From Paenibacillus sp. MSJ-34 (GTDB taxonomy: Bacteria > Bacillota > Bacilli > Paenibacillales > Paenibacillaceae), in NCBI RefSeq assembly GCF_018918005.1, contig NZ_JAHLPR010000001.1, forward strand, positions 62,001 to 126,000: a stretch of 64,000 nt of DNA, given 5' to 3'. The position numbers and the translations under genes were made by a program. Below the pieces are notes generated by a model. It saw only the letters and a program-made list of their open reading frames with translations. It searched no databases and was not told where the DNA came from. The stretch's first letter is position 1, and each line of letters begins with the position of its first letter. Shown here in pieces: positions 9,927-18,069 of this stretch.

Positions 9927-10168
9927 TCAATCATATTCGCGCCATACCAATGTAGAGCCAATGAAGCTCCCTTTATTAGAAAAGCTGCGAATGGAGTCGA
10001 TTTCATAATCCGCCACCGTTGATGTAAAGGCTTTATTGCGCATATAGAAGGCGGTACCTCCCTATTTCGAAGGCGATCCGCGCAGTACTTCTTGTTTGGC
10101 GCTAAACGAAACTGACAATCCTTATTGGGCTCAAAATGAAGACGGCGTCATTCTAACGAATGTACAAA
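9927..10168 (-). pseudogene. Decayed gene fragment (3' part), copy A
   Basis: No open frame is left, but the minus strand reads as coherent protein if about two small indels are allowed. Reading leftwards from about 10160 it gives RLHFEPNKDCQFRLAPNK, then a shift near 10080, then RIAFE, a second shift near 10060, then YMRNKAFTSTVADYEIDSI and finally GSTLVWREYD with a stop at 9927-9929. The part at 10008-10165 is shared with 42521-42679, which gives closely similar peptides (HFEANKDGQFR, APNKSAARIAFEMEEG, YMRNKA). I do not recognise the family. The 5' part of the gene is missing or too eroded to see. Confidence 0.5.
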
Positions 10169-10213
10169 TCGTTATTCATTGGAAATCGGCGGTTTTTTTG
10201 CCTTTTCCCCCTC

Positions 10214-10288
10214 ATTAGCGTGTTTGAGTTTCGTTAGACATTGCAACATGGAGATTTACAAGCGATTAGCGTGTACACGTTTCGTTAG
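10214..10288 (+). repeat. Pair of 24-bp direct repeats
   Basis: ATTAGCGTGT, four variable bases, then GTTTCGTTAG occurs at about 10214-10237 and again at 10265-10288, a period of 51 bases. It lies in the gene-free stretch after copy A of the decayed gene. No function can be assigned. Confidence 0.55.
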
Positions 10289-10447
10289 CGCGCTCGATGG
10301 GTCGTCAGCCGCCGGCGATATTTTGAGATTAACTCTAATCACCCATCAAAGCCCGTTGCGCGCCCTGAAGAGATTCGTCCCATTGGTCAAATGGATGTTT
10401 TCCCATAAATATCGGGCATCCAATCCTTTTGTAACGACGTTTCTCGT

Positions 10448-10513
10448 GCCTTCTGTCGATATCCCCTTTGTTCAGAGAGGTGCCTTCTGTCGGTATCCCT
10501 CTCGTTCAGAGAG
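10448..10513 (+). repeat. Tandem pair of 32-bp repeats (forward copies)
   Basis: Two copies at 10448-10479 and 10482-10513, 34 bases apart, share GCCTTCTGTCG, TATCCC and GTTCAGAGAG. The reverse complement of the same unit recurs downstream between 10651 and 10768. An apparent 150-codon open frame across this stretch (10179-10631) is made of repeat sequence and is not considered a gene. Confidence 0.65.
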
Positions 10514-10650
10514 CCGATTTCGCAAATCATATTTGAACATTCAAGCATTCTCGTTGCTTGTCCCGGGGCGTCGGTTTGGCAATGAGGTTCTTACATTTTT
10601 AACCTTCCGCGGTCAGAGTGAACGGAATTAAGATGAGGCGCTAAGCATGG

Positions 10651-10768
10651 TTCTGAGTCAAAGGGATTTCTACAAACGGCGCAAACGTGGCTCTGAGCGA
10701 ACGGGATTTCGACAAAGGGCGTAAATTCGTAAACTTTCTCCTGAAAGAAAGGGATTTCCACAAACGGC
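10651..10768 (-). repeat. Three inverted copies of the same repeat
   Basis: Copies at 10651-10680, 10691-10720 and about 10738-10768 share CTGAG (or CTGAA), then GGGATTTC, then ACAAA and GGC. They are reverse complements of the unit at 10448-10513. A more eroded sixth copy may lie near 10611-10630 (GTCAGAGTGAACGG). Spacings of 40 and about 48 bases are irregular. Confidence 0.6.
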
Positions 10769-10882
10769 ACGGTACCAATGAAAAGCAGAGGCTTCTGTGA
10801 AGTTCGGTTAGTTGGTATTCAAAGAGAAATTGCGTTTATAATTTCCTTATATAGGATAATATTGGGTAATAGGGGGATTCGC

Positions 10883-11125
10883 GTGAATAAGTTTGCAAAG
10901 AAAATTGGGTGGGTTGTTGTTTTGGTGACCATCATAGCGATAGGAACGCTATTTTATTTCAACATGTTTATGTACGCCTATGGCTTGATGTTTGTTCTGT
11001 TAGCGGGTTTGATGTTCGCGGGAGAAGTATGTATGATGTTGTCACAAGTATTTGCCGCCGACTCTCAACTGTATTTAAGCAAAACGGCAAGAACCGAAGG
11101 GCGCCGGAAAGTCTATCCCGGGTGA
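10883..11125 (+). CDS. Small two-segment membrane protein, unknown
   Basis: Unrecognised 80-residue protein. It starts NKFAKKIGWVVVLVTIIAIG and contains two hydrophobic segments (about residues 9-28 and 33-52) with a short FNMFMYAYG link, followed by a polar C-terminus ending RTEGRRKVYPG. GTG at 10883 is chosen because AGGGGGATT at 10871-10879 lies at the right distance; the frame is open further upstream to an ATG at 10778, but that part runs through the repeat region. It is the first intact gene after the 1-kb gap and ends just before a 21-codon hydrophobic open frame. Confidence 0.6.
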   Translation: MNKFAKKIGWVVVLVTIIAIGTLFYFNMFMYAYGLMFVLLAGLMFAGEVCMMLSQVFAADSQLYLSKTARTEGRRKVYPG

Positions 11126-11131
11126 AAAGCG

Positions 11132-11197
11132 ATGAAAAAGATCGCGAAAAAAATTTTAATCGTATTGGTTATCGCTATTGCGGCCGGCATTTCATAA
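11132..11197 (+). CDS. Possible 21-residue hydrophobic peptide
   Basis: ATG at 11132 opens a frame of 21 codons (MKKIAKKILIVLV...AAGIS) that looks like a lone signal-anchor segment: a basic start, then an unbroken hydrophobic run. GGTGAAAAG overlaps the stop of the previous gene and could serve as a weak ribosome binding site. It could be a real small membrane peptide or the leftover 5' end of a truncated gene. A terminator follows directly. Confidence 0.25.
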   Translation: MKKIAKKILIVLVIAIAAGIS

Positions 11198-11205
11198 ACA
11201 GGAAT

Positions 11206-11244
11206 AAGGCAGCACGGAGAATCGTTCCGAGCTGCCTTCGTTAT
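11206..11244 (+). terminator. Terminator between the small membrane genes and the subtilase
   Basis: AAGGCAGCACGGA at 11206-11218 pairs with TTCCGAGCTGCCTT at 11225-11238 with minor mismatch, followed by CGTTATTTTATT. Being nearly symmetrical and lying between converging genes, it may serve both strands. Confidence 0.65.
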
Positions 11245-11245
11245 T

Positions 11246-13165
11246 TTATTGCCCAAACTTGCGCATCGTTTCTTCGAGACGGCGGCGCATTAGCTGCGGG
11301 AAGAAATGTAACGATTGCCGTCCTTGATCCGCTTCGCGGAGCGCTTTAATGACATCCACCTGTCCATAGCCGAATATTTCGTCCCGGCCGGGATTTCCCA
11401 GATCGATGGACGTTCTTCGCATAATATCCATCACTTCCGTATTGGTTAACGCCGGATTTTTCGAACGGATTAAAGCCGCGAGCGCAGCGACATGCGGGCT
11501 GGCCATCGAGGTGCCGGACAGCGCTGCGTATTGATTGTCCAAATAGGTGCTGGCAATGGTGGCGCCCGGAGCTACGACGTCGATATAATTGCCGTAATTG
11601 GAGAATGACGCCTTCTTCCGGTTATAATCCGTTGCCGAAACGGCGAACACTTCGGGATAGGCTGCCGGATAACCGGGACGATCCGTATTGTCGTTGCCTG
11701 TGGCGGCGATGAGCACCACGTCGCGATCGAAAGCGTACTTGATCGCATCGTGCAAAAATTGGGCTTCCGCATAGTTGCCGAGACTTAAATTGATCACTTT
11801 GGCGCCGTGATCCGTCGCCCAAATAATGCCTTCCGCCACCGAGTACGATGTGCCGGCGCCTGAACTGTCCAGCACTTTGACCGGCAATATTTTGTTGTAC
11901 CAGGTCATGCCCGCGACGCCTTCATTGTTGTTGACCAAGGCGGCTATAATGCCGGCGACATGCGTGCCGTGTCCGACATCGTCCTGCGGAGGTTTGGAAG
12001 GATCGATGACGTTGTACCCGTCAAGCAATTGTCCTTTCAAATCCGAATGGGTCAAATCCACTCCGGTATCGACGACGGCTACAATGACATCGTTGCTGCC
12101 TTTCGAAATCGACCAGCCTTTATTCGTCTCGATCATCGGCAAATTCCATTGATACTGCTGATACAGCGTATCGTTCGGAATTTCGGCCGCCTGCGGGTCG
12201 GCAGGCAACGGATCGGCTGGTGCCGGATTGGCAGGCGCCGGGACGGCGGGGGCTTGAGCGGGCGGAGCCTCATTGGTCAAATATAAGTAATGAGGTTCGA
12301 CATAAAGCGGATTCCAGCGCTGGAAATATTGCTCCAATTGCTTGACGCTCATGCTTCTGGATTTGAAAATATAGGTGTTCCCCACTTTGCGCTCATGCTC
12401 GCAATCGATATCCGACCGGATCTGTTCCATCTGCTCCGCCGTCGGGTCTTGCTGGAAGCGGACGACCAGCTCGCGTTTATAATAATGGCTTGCATTGCCG
12501 TTATCCTCGCCGTCTTTGACGGTAGTGTCCCGCATCGTATCCGCATCGACCGATTCGGTCCGGTACCTCGACTCGCTAGGAAACGGTACGAGCCGCAAAT
12601 TCCGGCGTTGGTGGTTGGTTACATGCTGCACGACATTTTGACTGATCACGGCAACAACGCCGCGCTCTCCGTCGCCGTCGGACGGCATGCCAAGCACGAG
12701 GTAACGTTTCCCTTCTAGGGTAATGGACGGGGATTCGTACGGCTTGCGGCCGGCTACGTTTTGTTTGGCCGCAACGACATGTTCATGGATCGTTTGCCGC
12801 GATTTGTCGGTCCACTTTGCCGGCAAAGCTCCGAATTCTTTTTCCTGCCCGGTTTTCCGATCCATCCATAATATATAAGAGAGATGCTTGTGGTCTTTCT
12901 GCAGTCCGTCCACGTACGTTTTTATTTTTTCCGGAGACGCTTTATCCAATTCGGTCAGCATCATTCGCATATGATTGCCGCAGTCGAGCCGGCATAACCG
13001 CTCGGTCATCGCCGCATCGTTTTGCAGCGTTTCAAGTTTCATGCGCATTTCTTCCTTCGGCGAAGTATCCGGTTCGGTCGTTTTAAAGGTTACGGGACCC
13101 CATAGCGGGTAAAGAAGGGTGCCGACCCCCAGTACGAACAATAAAGCGATTAATCCGCGCCGCAT
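11246..13165 (-). CDS. Secreted or membrane-anchored S8 family serine peptidase
   Basis: Subtilisin-type protease of 639 residues. An N-terminal hydrophobic segment (GLIALLFVLGVGTLLYPLW, residues 4-22) acts as signal or anchor. A long pre-domain (about 30-225) of unknown type follows, then an inhibitor-like propeptide region (about 232-298, ELVVRFQQDP to EPHYLYL), a proline/alanine-rich linker (about 300-324) and the catalytic domain with D366 (VVDTGVDLTHSDL), H399 (GHGTHVAG), oxyanion N491 (ATGNDN) and S553 (SGTSMASPHV). ATG at 13165 is chosen because GGAGGG sits 6 bases upstream; longer in-frame starts lack a site. Substrate unknown. Confidence 0.88.
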   Translation of the reverse strand: MRRGLIALLFVLGVGTLLYPLWGPVTFKTTEPDTSPKEEMRMKLETLQNDAAMTERLCRLDCGNHMRMMLTELDKASPEKIKTYVDGLQKDHKHLSYILWMDRKTGQEKEFGALPAKWTDKSRQTIHEHVVAAKQNVAGRKPYESPSITLEGKRYLVLGMPSDGDGERGVVAVISQNVVQHVTNHQRRNLRLVPFPSESRYRTESVDADTMRDTTVKDGEDNGNASHYYKRELVVRFQQDPTAEQMEQIRSDIDCEHERKVGNTYIFKSRSMSVKQLEQYFQRWNPLYVEPHYLYLTNEAPPAQAPAVPAPANPAPADPLPADPQAAEIPNDTLYQQYQWNLPMIETNKGWSISKGSNDVIVAVVDTGVDLTHSDLKGQLLDGYNVIDPSKPPQDDVGHGTHVAGIIAALVNNNEGVAGMTWYNKILPVKVLDSSGAGTSYSVAEGIIWATDHGAKVINLSLGNYAEAQFLHDAIKYAFDRDVVLIAATGNDNTDRPGYPAAYPEVFAVSATDYNRKKASFSNYGNYIDVVAPGATIASTYLDNQYAALSGTSMASPHVAALAALIRSKNPALTNTEVMDIMRRTSIDLGNPGRDEIFGYGQVDVIKALREADQGRQSLHFFPQLMRRRLEETMRKFGQ

Positions 13166-13371
13166 ATATAACCCTCCATCAATCGTTTTTCTTCTGATCA
13201 TTTCGCATTCATACTTTGTAGGTTGCAATCGAACGGGCTTTTTTATGCAGTTTTCCTAATCATAATTCGATCCGACCGAAATTTGCCGCACGCCTATTTC
13301 AGCCCAAAAAATATAATATTTGCTTGAGTAAGACCGTACGGCCCAGGGAAAGTTGATAAAGGGGTGATATT

Positions 13372-13602
13372 ATGGCGAACAAGCCGGTAGTAAAATGCAG
13401 CGTAGCAAACTGCGCCTATTGGGGAGAAGGCAACAATTGCAATGCCGATGCCATTATGATCGATATCGACGAGCATGCCGGAGCGAAGTATAAAGCGGAA
13501 TTCGCCGGTGAAACTTTCGATACCGAGCATCAAGATTATGCGTCGAAGTCCTCCGAAACTTGCTGTCATACATTTAAACCTAAAGCGGGTGCATCCAAAT
13601 GA
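13372..13602 (+). CDS. DUF1540 domain protein
   Basis: Small cysteine-rich cytoplasmic protein of 76 residues. The pattern VKCSVANCAYWGEGNNCNADAI is typical of DUF1540, with further cysteines in ETCCHTF, suggesting metal binding. Function is unknown; the family is common in spore formers. The start has AAGGGGTGAT upstream. Its stop overlaps the start of the next gene (ATGA), so the two are translated together. Confidence 0.85.
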   Translation: MANKPVVKCSVANCAYWGEGNNCNADAIMIDIDEHAGAKYKAEFAGETFDTEHQDYASKSSETCCHTFKPKAGASK

Positions 13603-13940
13603 AGAAAAAGGGAAAAAAGCGTATTGTAGACAAACGGCAAAACCATAACCGCGAGCATGAAGAATATGCCGCGGAAATCGCTCCCGACAACTCGGCTCGC
13701 CGCGAGTTGACGAATACGGACAGAGCGGAAGAAAACAACGAGGCGGCAGCCGGCGTAAATATCGGTTGGGTTGCGCTCGTGTTTGCGATCGCTTCGTTAT
13801 TTTTCTGGCCTGTCATTCTTGGTCCCACTTCGGCAATATTAGGTTTATTCGCTTATTGGCAAGGCAAACGGACGATGGGAGCATGGGCGATAGGGATCGG
13901 AGCGGCGGCGTTTCTTTTATCGTTCTTCATGTACAGGTAA
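13599..13940 (+). CDS. DUF4190-like small membrane protein
   Basis: Protein of 113 residues with a highly charged N-terminal half (KKKGKKRIVDKRQNHNREHEE, then acidic and Asn/Ala rich) and two hydrophobic segments near residues 52-78 and 93-112. The C-terminal half (ALVFAIASLFFWPVILGPTSAILG...GAWAIGIGA) resembles DUF4190 membrane proteins. It is coupled to the DUF1540 gene by a 4-base overlap and followed by a terminator, so the two form a small operon. Confidence 0.75.
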   Translation: MKKKGKKRIVDKRQNHNREHEEYAAEIAPDNSARRELTNTDRAEENNEAAAGVNIGWVALVFAIASLFFWPVILGPTSAILGLFAYWQGKRTMGAWAIGIGAAAFLLSFFMYR

Positions 13941-13962
13941 AAGCTGCGCGCAACATCGGAAG

Positions 13963-14005
13963 GAACGGAGCGACGGTGCGAACCGCGGCTCCGTTCGTTT
14001 TTTTC
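13963..14005 (+). terminator. Terminator after the DUF1540/DUF4190-like pair
   Basis: GAACGGAGC at 13963-13971 pairs with GCTCCGTTC at 13988-13996; TTTTTTT follows after a G. Confidence 0.75.
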
Positions 14006-14089
14006 GACAGATTTGCATAAAAGTATGGTCGTCCTGCGCAAAAAAGTGTAAAATAGATAAAACATAACAATGAAACAGGGGAATCGATC

Positions 14090-14788
14090 ATGCAAATTGA
14101 GCCTCGATTAATGAAAGAAATGATTCGATTGCAAATGACGAACGATGCGGATATTACAAGCGCTTCATTGCAAAGCAACGGCAGTAGCCGCGGCAAGGAC
14201 GACAATTTTCAAACGATGCTGGAGCAATTGATGTTTGGCGGCTTGCCGGCAGGCGGCGGACGCGGGGCAAGCTCGTTCGATCAACCGTTGTTCGGATACG
14301 GAGATGTCATGGAATCGGTTCTGGCTTGGAGCGAACCGACGGATACGGCATCGTCTCATTCGGCAGCGGCTGCTCCGACGGCGTATGACGATATGATTGC
14401 GAGGGCAAGCGCGAACTACGGAGTTGACGAATTGTTGGTGAAGGCCGTCATCCGGACGGAATCGTCATTTCGCCCGAATGCGGTTTCTTCCGCAGGGGCC
14501 AAAGGGTTAATGCAATTGATGGACGGTACGGCGCGCGGCTTGGGTGTCACCGATTCGTTCGATCCGGAACAGAACATCGACGGGGGAACGAGATACTTAT
14601 CGTATCAGCTGAAGCGCTTCGGCGGTCATGAGAAGGTGGCGCTGGCAGCGTACAACGCCGGTCCGAACCGTATCGCGCAATTAGGAATTCGGACGGAACA
14701 GGACTTGATGGACAAATATCATTTATTGCCGAAAGAAACGCAAAATTATATACGTAAAATTGAAGAAGCGAAACATAAATTGGCATGA
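14090..14788 (+). CDS. Lytic transglycosylase (SLT domain)
   Basis: Peptidoglycan lytic transglycosylase of 232 residues. The first ~95 residues are low-complexity and Gly/Ser/Asp rich; the SLT domain covers about 96-230. The catalytic glutamate is E124 in VIRTESSFRPNAVS, followed by the standard GAKGLMQLM, Q-N-I-D-GG-RYL and ALAAYNAGPNRI motifs. No signal peptide is visible, so export is unclear; this is usual for YjbJ-like family members of Bacilli. It is a single gene between two terminators. Confidence 0.88.
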   Translation: MQIEPRLMKEMIRLQMTNDADITSASLQSNGSSRGKDDNFQTMLEQLMFGGLPAGGGRGASSFDQPLFGYGDVMESVLAWSEPTDTASSHSAAAAPTAYDDMIARASANYGVDELLVKAVIRTESSFRPNAVSSAGAKGLMQLMDGTARGLGVTDSFDPEQNIDGGTRYLSYQLKRFGGHEKVALAAYNAGPNRIAQLGIRTEQDLMDKYHLLPKETQNYIRKIEEAKHKLA

Positions 14789-14789
14789 T

Positions 14790-14812
14790 AACGTCGAAAG
14801 ACGTTTTTTTTG
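14790..14812 (+). terminator. Terminator of the transglycosylase gene
   Basis: AACGTC at 14790-14795, loop GAAA, GACGTT at 14800-14805, then eight T. Confidence 0.8.
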
Positions 14813-14874
14813 TTCATAACCGGACGACGATAATAAAGACATGAATTCAATTATTCGATGAAGAAGGGGACAAC

Positions 14875-16044
14875 ATGATTTATTTCGACCACAGCGCGTC
14901 AACGCCGCCGTATGCCGAAGTGATTGAGACGGTTGCCGAAGTGATGAAACTGCATTACGGGAACCCGTCTTCGCTCCATCGCGCCGGCGTGGAAGCGGAG
15001 AAGCTGATCGAACGGGCCCGCGCGGTAATCGGCAAAGCGCTGCAAGTCAAGCCCGGCGAACTGATATTTACGTCCGGGGCGACGGAAAGCAATAATTTGG
15101 CCATTAAAGGGGCGGCCATGCAGTATGCGGGGCGCGGCAAGCATTTTGTTACGACTCAGGTGGAGCATGCTTCCGTATACGAATGTTTTCGCCAATTGGA
15201 AGAGCAAGGCTGCAAAGTCACCTATTTGCCCGTAGACCGCAACGGCGTCGTGTCCGTCGATCAGGTGAGGGAGGCTTTGACGAACGAAACCGTGCTGGTC
15301 AGTGTCATGCATGTCAACAACGAGGTCGGGAGCGTACAGCCGATTGCCGAAATCGGCGAACTGTTGAAAAGGTACCCGCGCGTATTATTTCATGTCGACG
15401 GCGTGCAAAGCGTCGGGAAGCTGCCGCTCTCGATTCGCGAATGGGGAATCGATTTGTTCAGCCTGTCGGCGCATAAATTGCGCGGCCCGAAAGGAACCGG
15501 TTTGCTGTATTGCCGGGAGGGGGTACGTCTGACGCCGCTGCTTAACGGGGGAGCGCAGGAGCATGGCATGCGTGCCGGTACGCAAAACGTTCCGAACATC
15601 GTAGGGATGGCCAAAGCGATCCGAATAACGATCGAAAGCCAGCCGGAAACGGCCGCGCATTTGTACAAGCTTAGAGATCGATTGATCGAGGCGATCGGAC
15701 AGATGCCGCAGCTAACCGTGAACGGAGACGCCGCCAGCTCTCTTCAAACAGCGCCGCATATCGTCAACGTTTCCTTTCCGGGCATGAAACCGGAAGTCGT
15801 CCTGCACATGCTGGAGCAGCGAGGCATCATCGCTTCGACGCAATCGGCTTGCTCTTCCAAAACCGGAAAGCCGAGCCGGGTGCTGACTGCTATGGGCGCC
15901 GGCGAGCTTTGCGCGGCCAGCGGTATACGGTTCAGCATGGCGGCGGAACATACGGAAGAGGACATCGACGTTCTTGCATCGTCGCTTCGGCAAGTGACCG
16001 ATGAGCTGGGGCGGATCGGGCGTAAGCTTCCGCACGGCTCTTAG
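14875..16044 (+). CDS. Cysteine desulfurase (NifS/IscS family) paired with ThiI
   Basis: PLP-dependent enzyme that removes sulfur from cysteine as a protein persulfide. K201 in SLSAHKLRGPKG binds PLP and C326 in STQSACSSKTGKPSRV is the probable persulfide cysteine. The 389-residue length and the N-terminal YFDHSASTPPY fit the family. It is immediately followed by thiI, like nifZ-thiI in B. subtilis, so it probably supplies sulfur for tRNA 4-thiouridine; that role is inferred from the neighbour. GAAGGGGAC precedes the ATG. Confidence 0.92.
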   Translation: MIYFDHSASTPPYAEVIETVAEVMKLHYGNPSSLHRAGVEAEKLIERARAVIGKALQVKPGELIFTSGATESNNLAIKGAAMQYAGRGKHFVTTQVEHASVYECFRQLEEQGCKVTYLPVDRNGVVSVDQVREALTNETVLVSVMHVNNEVGSVQPIAEIGELLKRYPRVLFHVDGVQSVGKLPLSIREWGIDLFSLSAHKLRGPKGTGLLYCREGVRLTPLLNGGAQEHGMRAGTQNVPNIVGMAKAIRITIESQPETAAHLYKLRDRLIEAIGQMPQLTVNGDAASSLQTAPHIVNVSFPGMKPEVVLHMLEQRGIIASTQSACSSKTGKPSRVLTAMGAGELCAASGIRFSMAAEHTEEDIDVLASSLRQVTDELGRIGRKLPHGS

Positions 16045-16104
16045 CGCGGAACAGGCCTAGCGGGAAACGCCGCCGGCCCAAATTTGAGGAGGAACGATAA
16101 CCAG

Positions 16105-17325
16105 ATGAATTATGATATGATACTTGTCCGTTTCGGAGAATTTACGATAAAAGGCAAAAACCGCACCCGGTTTGAAAATACGATGCTGCGTCAAGTTCAG
16201 CGAGCGATGGCGGCGTTTCCGGAAGCGAGCATCATCAAAGAATACGGGCGTCTTTATGTCGCCTTGAACGGAATGGCCTCCGAGCCGGTCATCGCCGCAC
16301 TTCGGAACGTATTCGGCATCGTCTCTTTAAGTCCGGTAAAACGAACCGAATCGGTATTGGAGTCGATTCAGACGACGGCGAAGCAATTTATCGAACGGAT
16401 CGACTTTAAGCCGGGAACGACTTTCAAAGTCAATGCCCGCCGCGTATGGAAACAGTTCCCTCACGGATCGCAGGAAATGAACCATCTTGTCGCCTCGCCG
16501 ATACTGCAAACATTTCCGGGATTAAAGGTGGATGTCCGCCGTCCGGATATCGAGCTTCGAGTTGAAATTCGCCATGATTATACGTATATCTATTATGAAA
16601 CGATTCCTGCGGTGGGCGGTTTTCCGTACGGTTCGAACGGGAAGGCGATGTTGCTGCTGTCCGGCGGCATCGACAGCCCGGTGGCCGGCTGGCAGGCGCT
16701 GCGCAGAGGTTTGGCGATCGAAGCCGTTCATTTCCACAGCTATCCGTTTACAAGCGAACGGGCGAAACAGAAAGTGATCGACTTGGCGCAAGTGTTGGCC
16801 GGTTATGCGGGAGAGGTTCGGCTTCATCTCGTTCCTTTCACGGAAATTCAAACACGGTTGACGCAGACGGGCCACGATAATTTAATCATTACGCTGATGC
16901 GCAGAGCGATGCTGAGGATCGCGACGCTGCTTGCCGAAAAGCAAGGTGCTCTGGCGCTCGTCACCGGCGACAGCTTGGGGCAAGTGGCCAGCCAAACGCT
17001 CGGCAGCATGAATGTCATCGGCAAAGTAACCGATCTGCCGCTGCTGCGGCCGCTAGTGATGATGGACAAGTCCGAAATTACGAAAATCGCGCAGGATATC
17101 GGAACATATGAGCTGTCGATATTGCCGTACGAAGATTGCTGCACGCTGTTCGTGCCGAAAAATCCGTCGACGAATCCGAACCTGAACATTGTGGAACTGG
17201 CGGAAAGCAGCATCGAAAATTTGCAGGAGATGATTCGAATCGCGGCAGATACGACCGAGACGCTCGTGCTTAAGGACGAGCCGCAGCCGCAACTGGTCGA
17301 ATGCGACGACGACCGCTGGTTTTAG
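16105..17325 (+). CDS. thiI: tRNA 4-thiouridine synthase ThiI
   Basis: tRNA sulfurtransferase that makes 4-thiouridine at position 8. The 406-residue product has the ferredoxin-like and THUMP domains (about 1-165) and a PP-loop ATPase core with LLLSGGIDSPV at 183-193. There is no C-terminal rhodanese domain, as is normal in Bacilli, where a dedicated cysteine desulfurase acts instead. ATG at 16105 begins the conserved MNYDMILVRFGEFTIKGKNR; a TTG at 16084 is in frame but lies in the GAGGAGG ribosome binding site. A terminator follows and overlaps the convergent terC gene. Confidence 0.93.
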   Translation: MNYDMILVRFGEFTIKGKNRTRFENTMLRQVQRAMAAFPEASIIKEYGRLYVALNGMASEPVIAALRNVFGIVSLSPVKRTESVLESIQTTAKQFIERIDFKPGTTFKVNARRVWKQFPHGSQEMNHLVASPILQTFPGLKVDVRRPDIELRVEIRHDYTYIYYETIPAVGGFPYGSNGKAMLLLSGGIDSPVAGWQALRRGLAIEAVHFHSYPFTSERAKQKVIDLAQVLAGYAGEVRLHLVPFTEIQTRLTQTGHDNLIITLMRRAMLRIATLLAEKQGALALVTGDSLGQVASQTLGSMNVIGKVTDLPLLRPLVMMDKSEITKIAQDIGTYELSILPYEDCCTLFVPKNPSTNPNLNIVELAESSIENLQEMIRIAADTTETLVLKDEPQPQLVECDDDRWF

Positions 17326-17344
17326 CAACGTCCGCCATAAACTT

Positions 17345-17378
17345 GGAGAGAGCCGTTAATGGCTCTCTCCGCTTTTCT
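17345..17378 (+). terminator. Terminator of thiI, overlapping the end of the first terC
   Basis: GGAGAGAGCC at 17345-17354 pairs perfectly with GGCTCTCTCC at 17361-17370, then GCTTTTCTT follows. The right arm encodes the last codons of the minus-strand terC gene, so the hairpin may serve both converging transcripts. Confidence 0.7.
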
Positions 17379-18069
17379 TGTTGGCCGACAAGAGCGGCCG
17401 GTCCGTGTGCTTATGTTTTTTGGTGACGAAGCCTGCCGAAAGAATGAACGCGATGAGTAAAGCTATAAACATACATTGAATCAAAAGATGCTGGTCGAAA
17501 AAAGGTTTCAGCTTCGGCTCTTCGGTAATCATGTTCGACGCGGTGTAGGCAAGTACGGCGGAGCCGAGATATACGATCCATTGGAACCGATTGATTAGTT
17601 TAATGAACAAAGTGCTTCCCCATATCACGATCGGAACGCTGATAAGGAGTCCGAGGACGACGAGCAGCAAATGCCCGCGGGCGGCTCCGGCAACCGCGAT
17701 CACATTGTCCAAGCCCATGGCGGCGTCGGCGACGACGATGGTACGCACCGCCGCCCATAATGTGCCTTCGGCTTTAATGCCGCCGTGTTTGTTCTCCTCG
17801 ATTAACAGTTTATAAGCGATCCATAATAATAAAATTCCTCCGACTACAAGCAGCCAAGGGATTTTCAGCAGCCATACGACGATTGCCGTAGCGGCGATTC
17901 GAATGGCTACCGCTCCGAACGTACCGTAAATAATCGCTTTCTTCTGCTGGGTGGCCGGCAAGTTTCTCGCCGCCATGCCGATGACGATCGCATTGTCCCC
18001 CGCTAAGATTAAGTCGATGAATACAATGTTGGCCAGCGCGAATAAAAATTGCATACTGAAGATTTCCAC
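17356..18069 (-). CDS. TerC family integral membrane protein, paralogue 1
   Basis: TerC family membrane protein of 237 residues; family members are implicated in Mn2+ export and metal homeostasis. The key motif D-L-I-L-A-G-D-N-A-I-V-I lies near residues 17-28 and is repeated as D-A-A-M-G-L-D-N-V-I-A-V in the second half, giving the pair of DN motifs typical of the fold. About seven hydrophobic segments are visible. GTG at 18069 is chosen because AAGGAG lies 8 bases upstream; the frame extends 17 codons further without a ribosome binding site. It is divergent from a second TerC gene. Confidence 0.87.
   Translation of the reverse strand: MEIFSMQFLFALANIVFIDLILAGDNAIVIGMAARNLPATQQKKAIIYGTFGAVAIRIAATAIVVWLLKIPWLLVVGGILLLWIAYKLLIEENKHGGIKAEGTLWAAVRTIVVADAAMGLDNVIAVAGAARGHLLLVVLGLLISVPIVIWGSTLFIKLINRFQWIVYLGSAVLAYTASNMITEEPKLKPFFDQHLLIQCMFIALLIAFILSAGFVTKKHKHTDRPLLSANKKSGESH

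Noticed and set aside
10179-10631. 150-codon plus-strand open frame
   Set aside because: It runs through the short repeats, has no ribosome binding site and its peptide is Phe/Ser/Arg rich without family marks.
10448-10768. CRISPR array
   Set aside because: Copies are inverted relative to each other, spacers are very short or irregular, and no cas genes are near.
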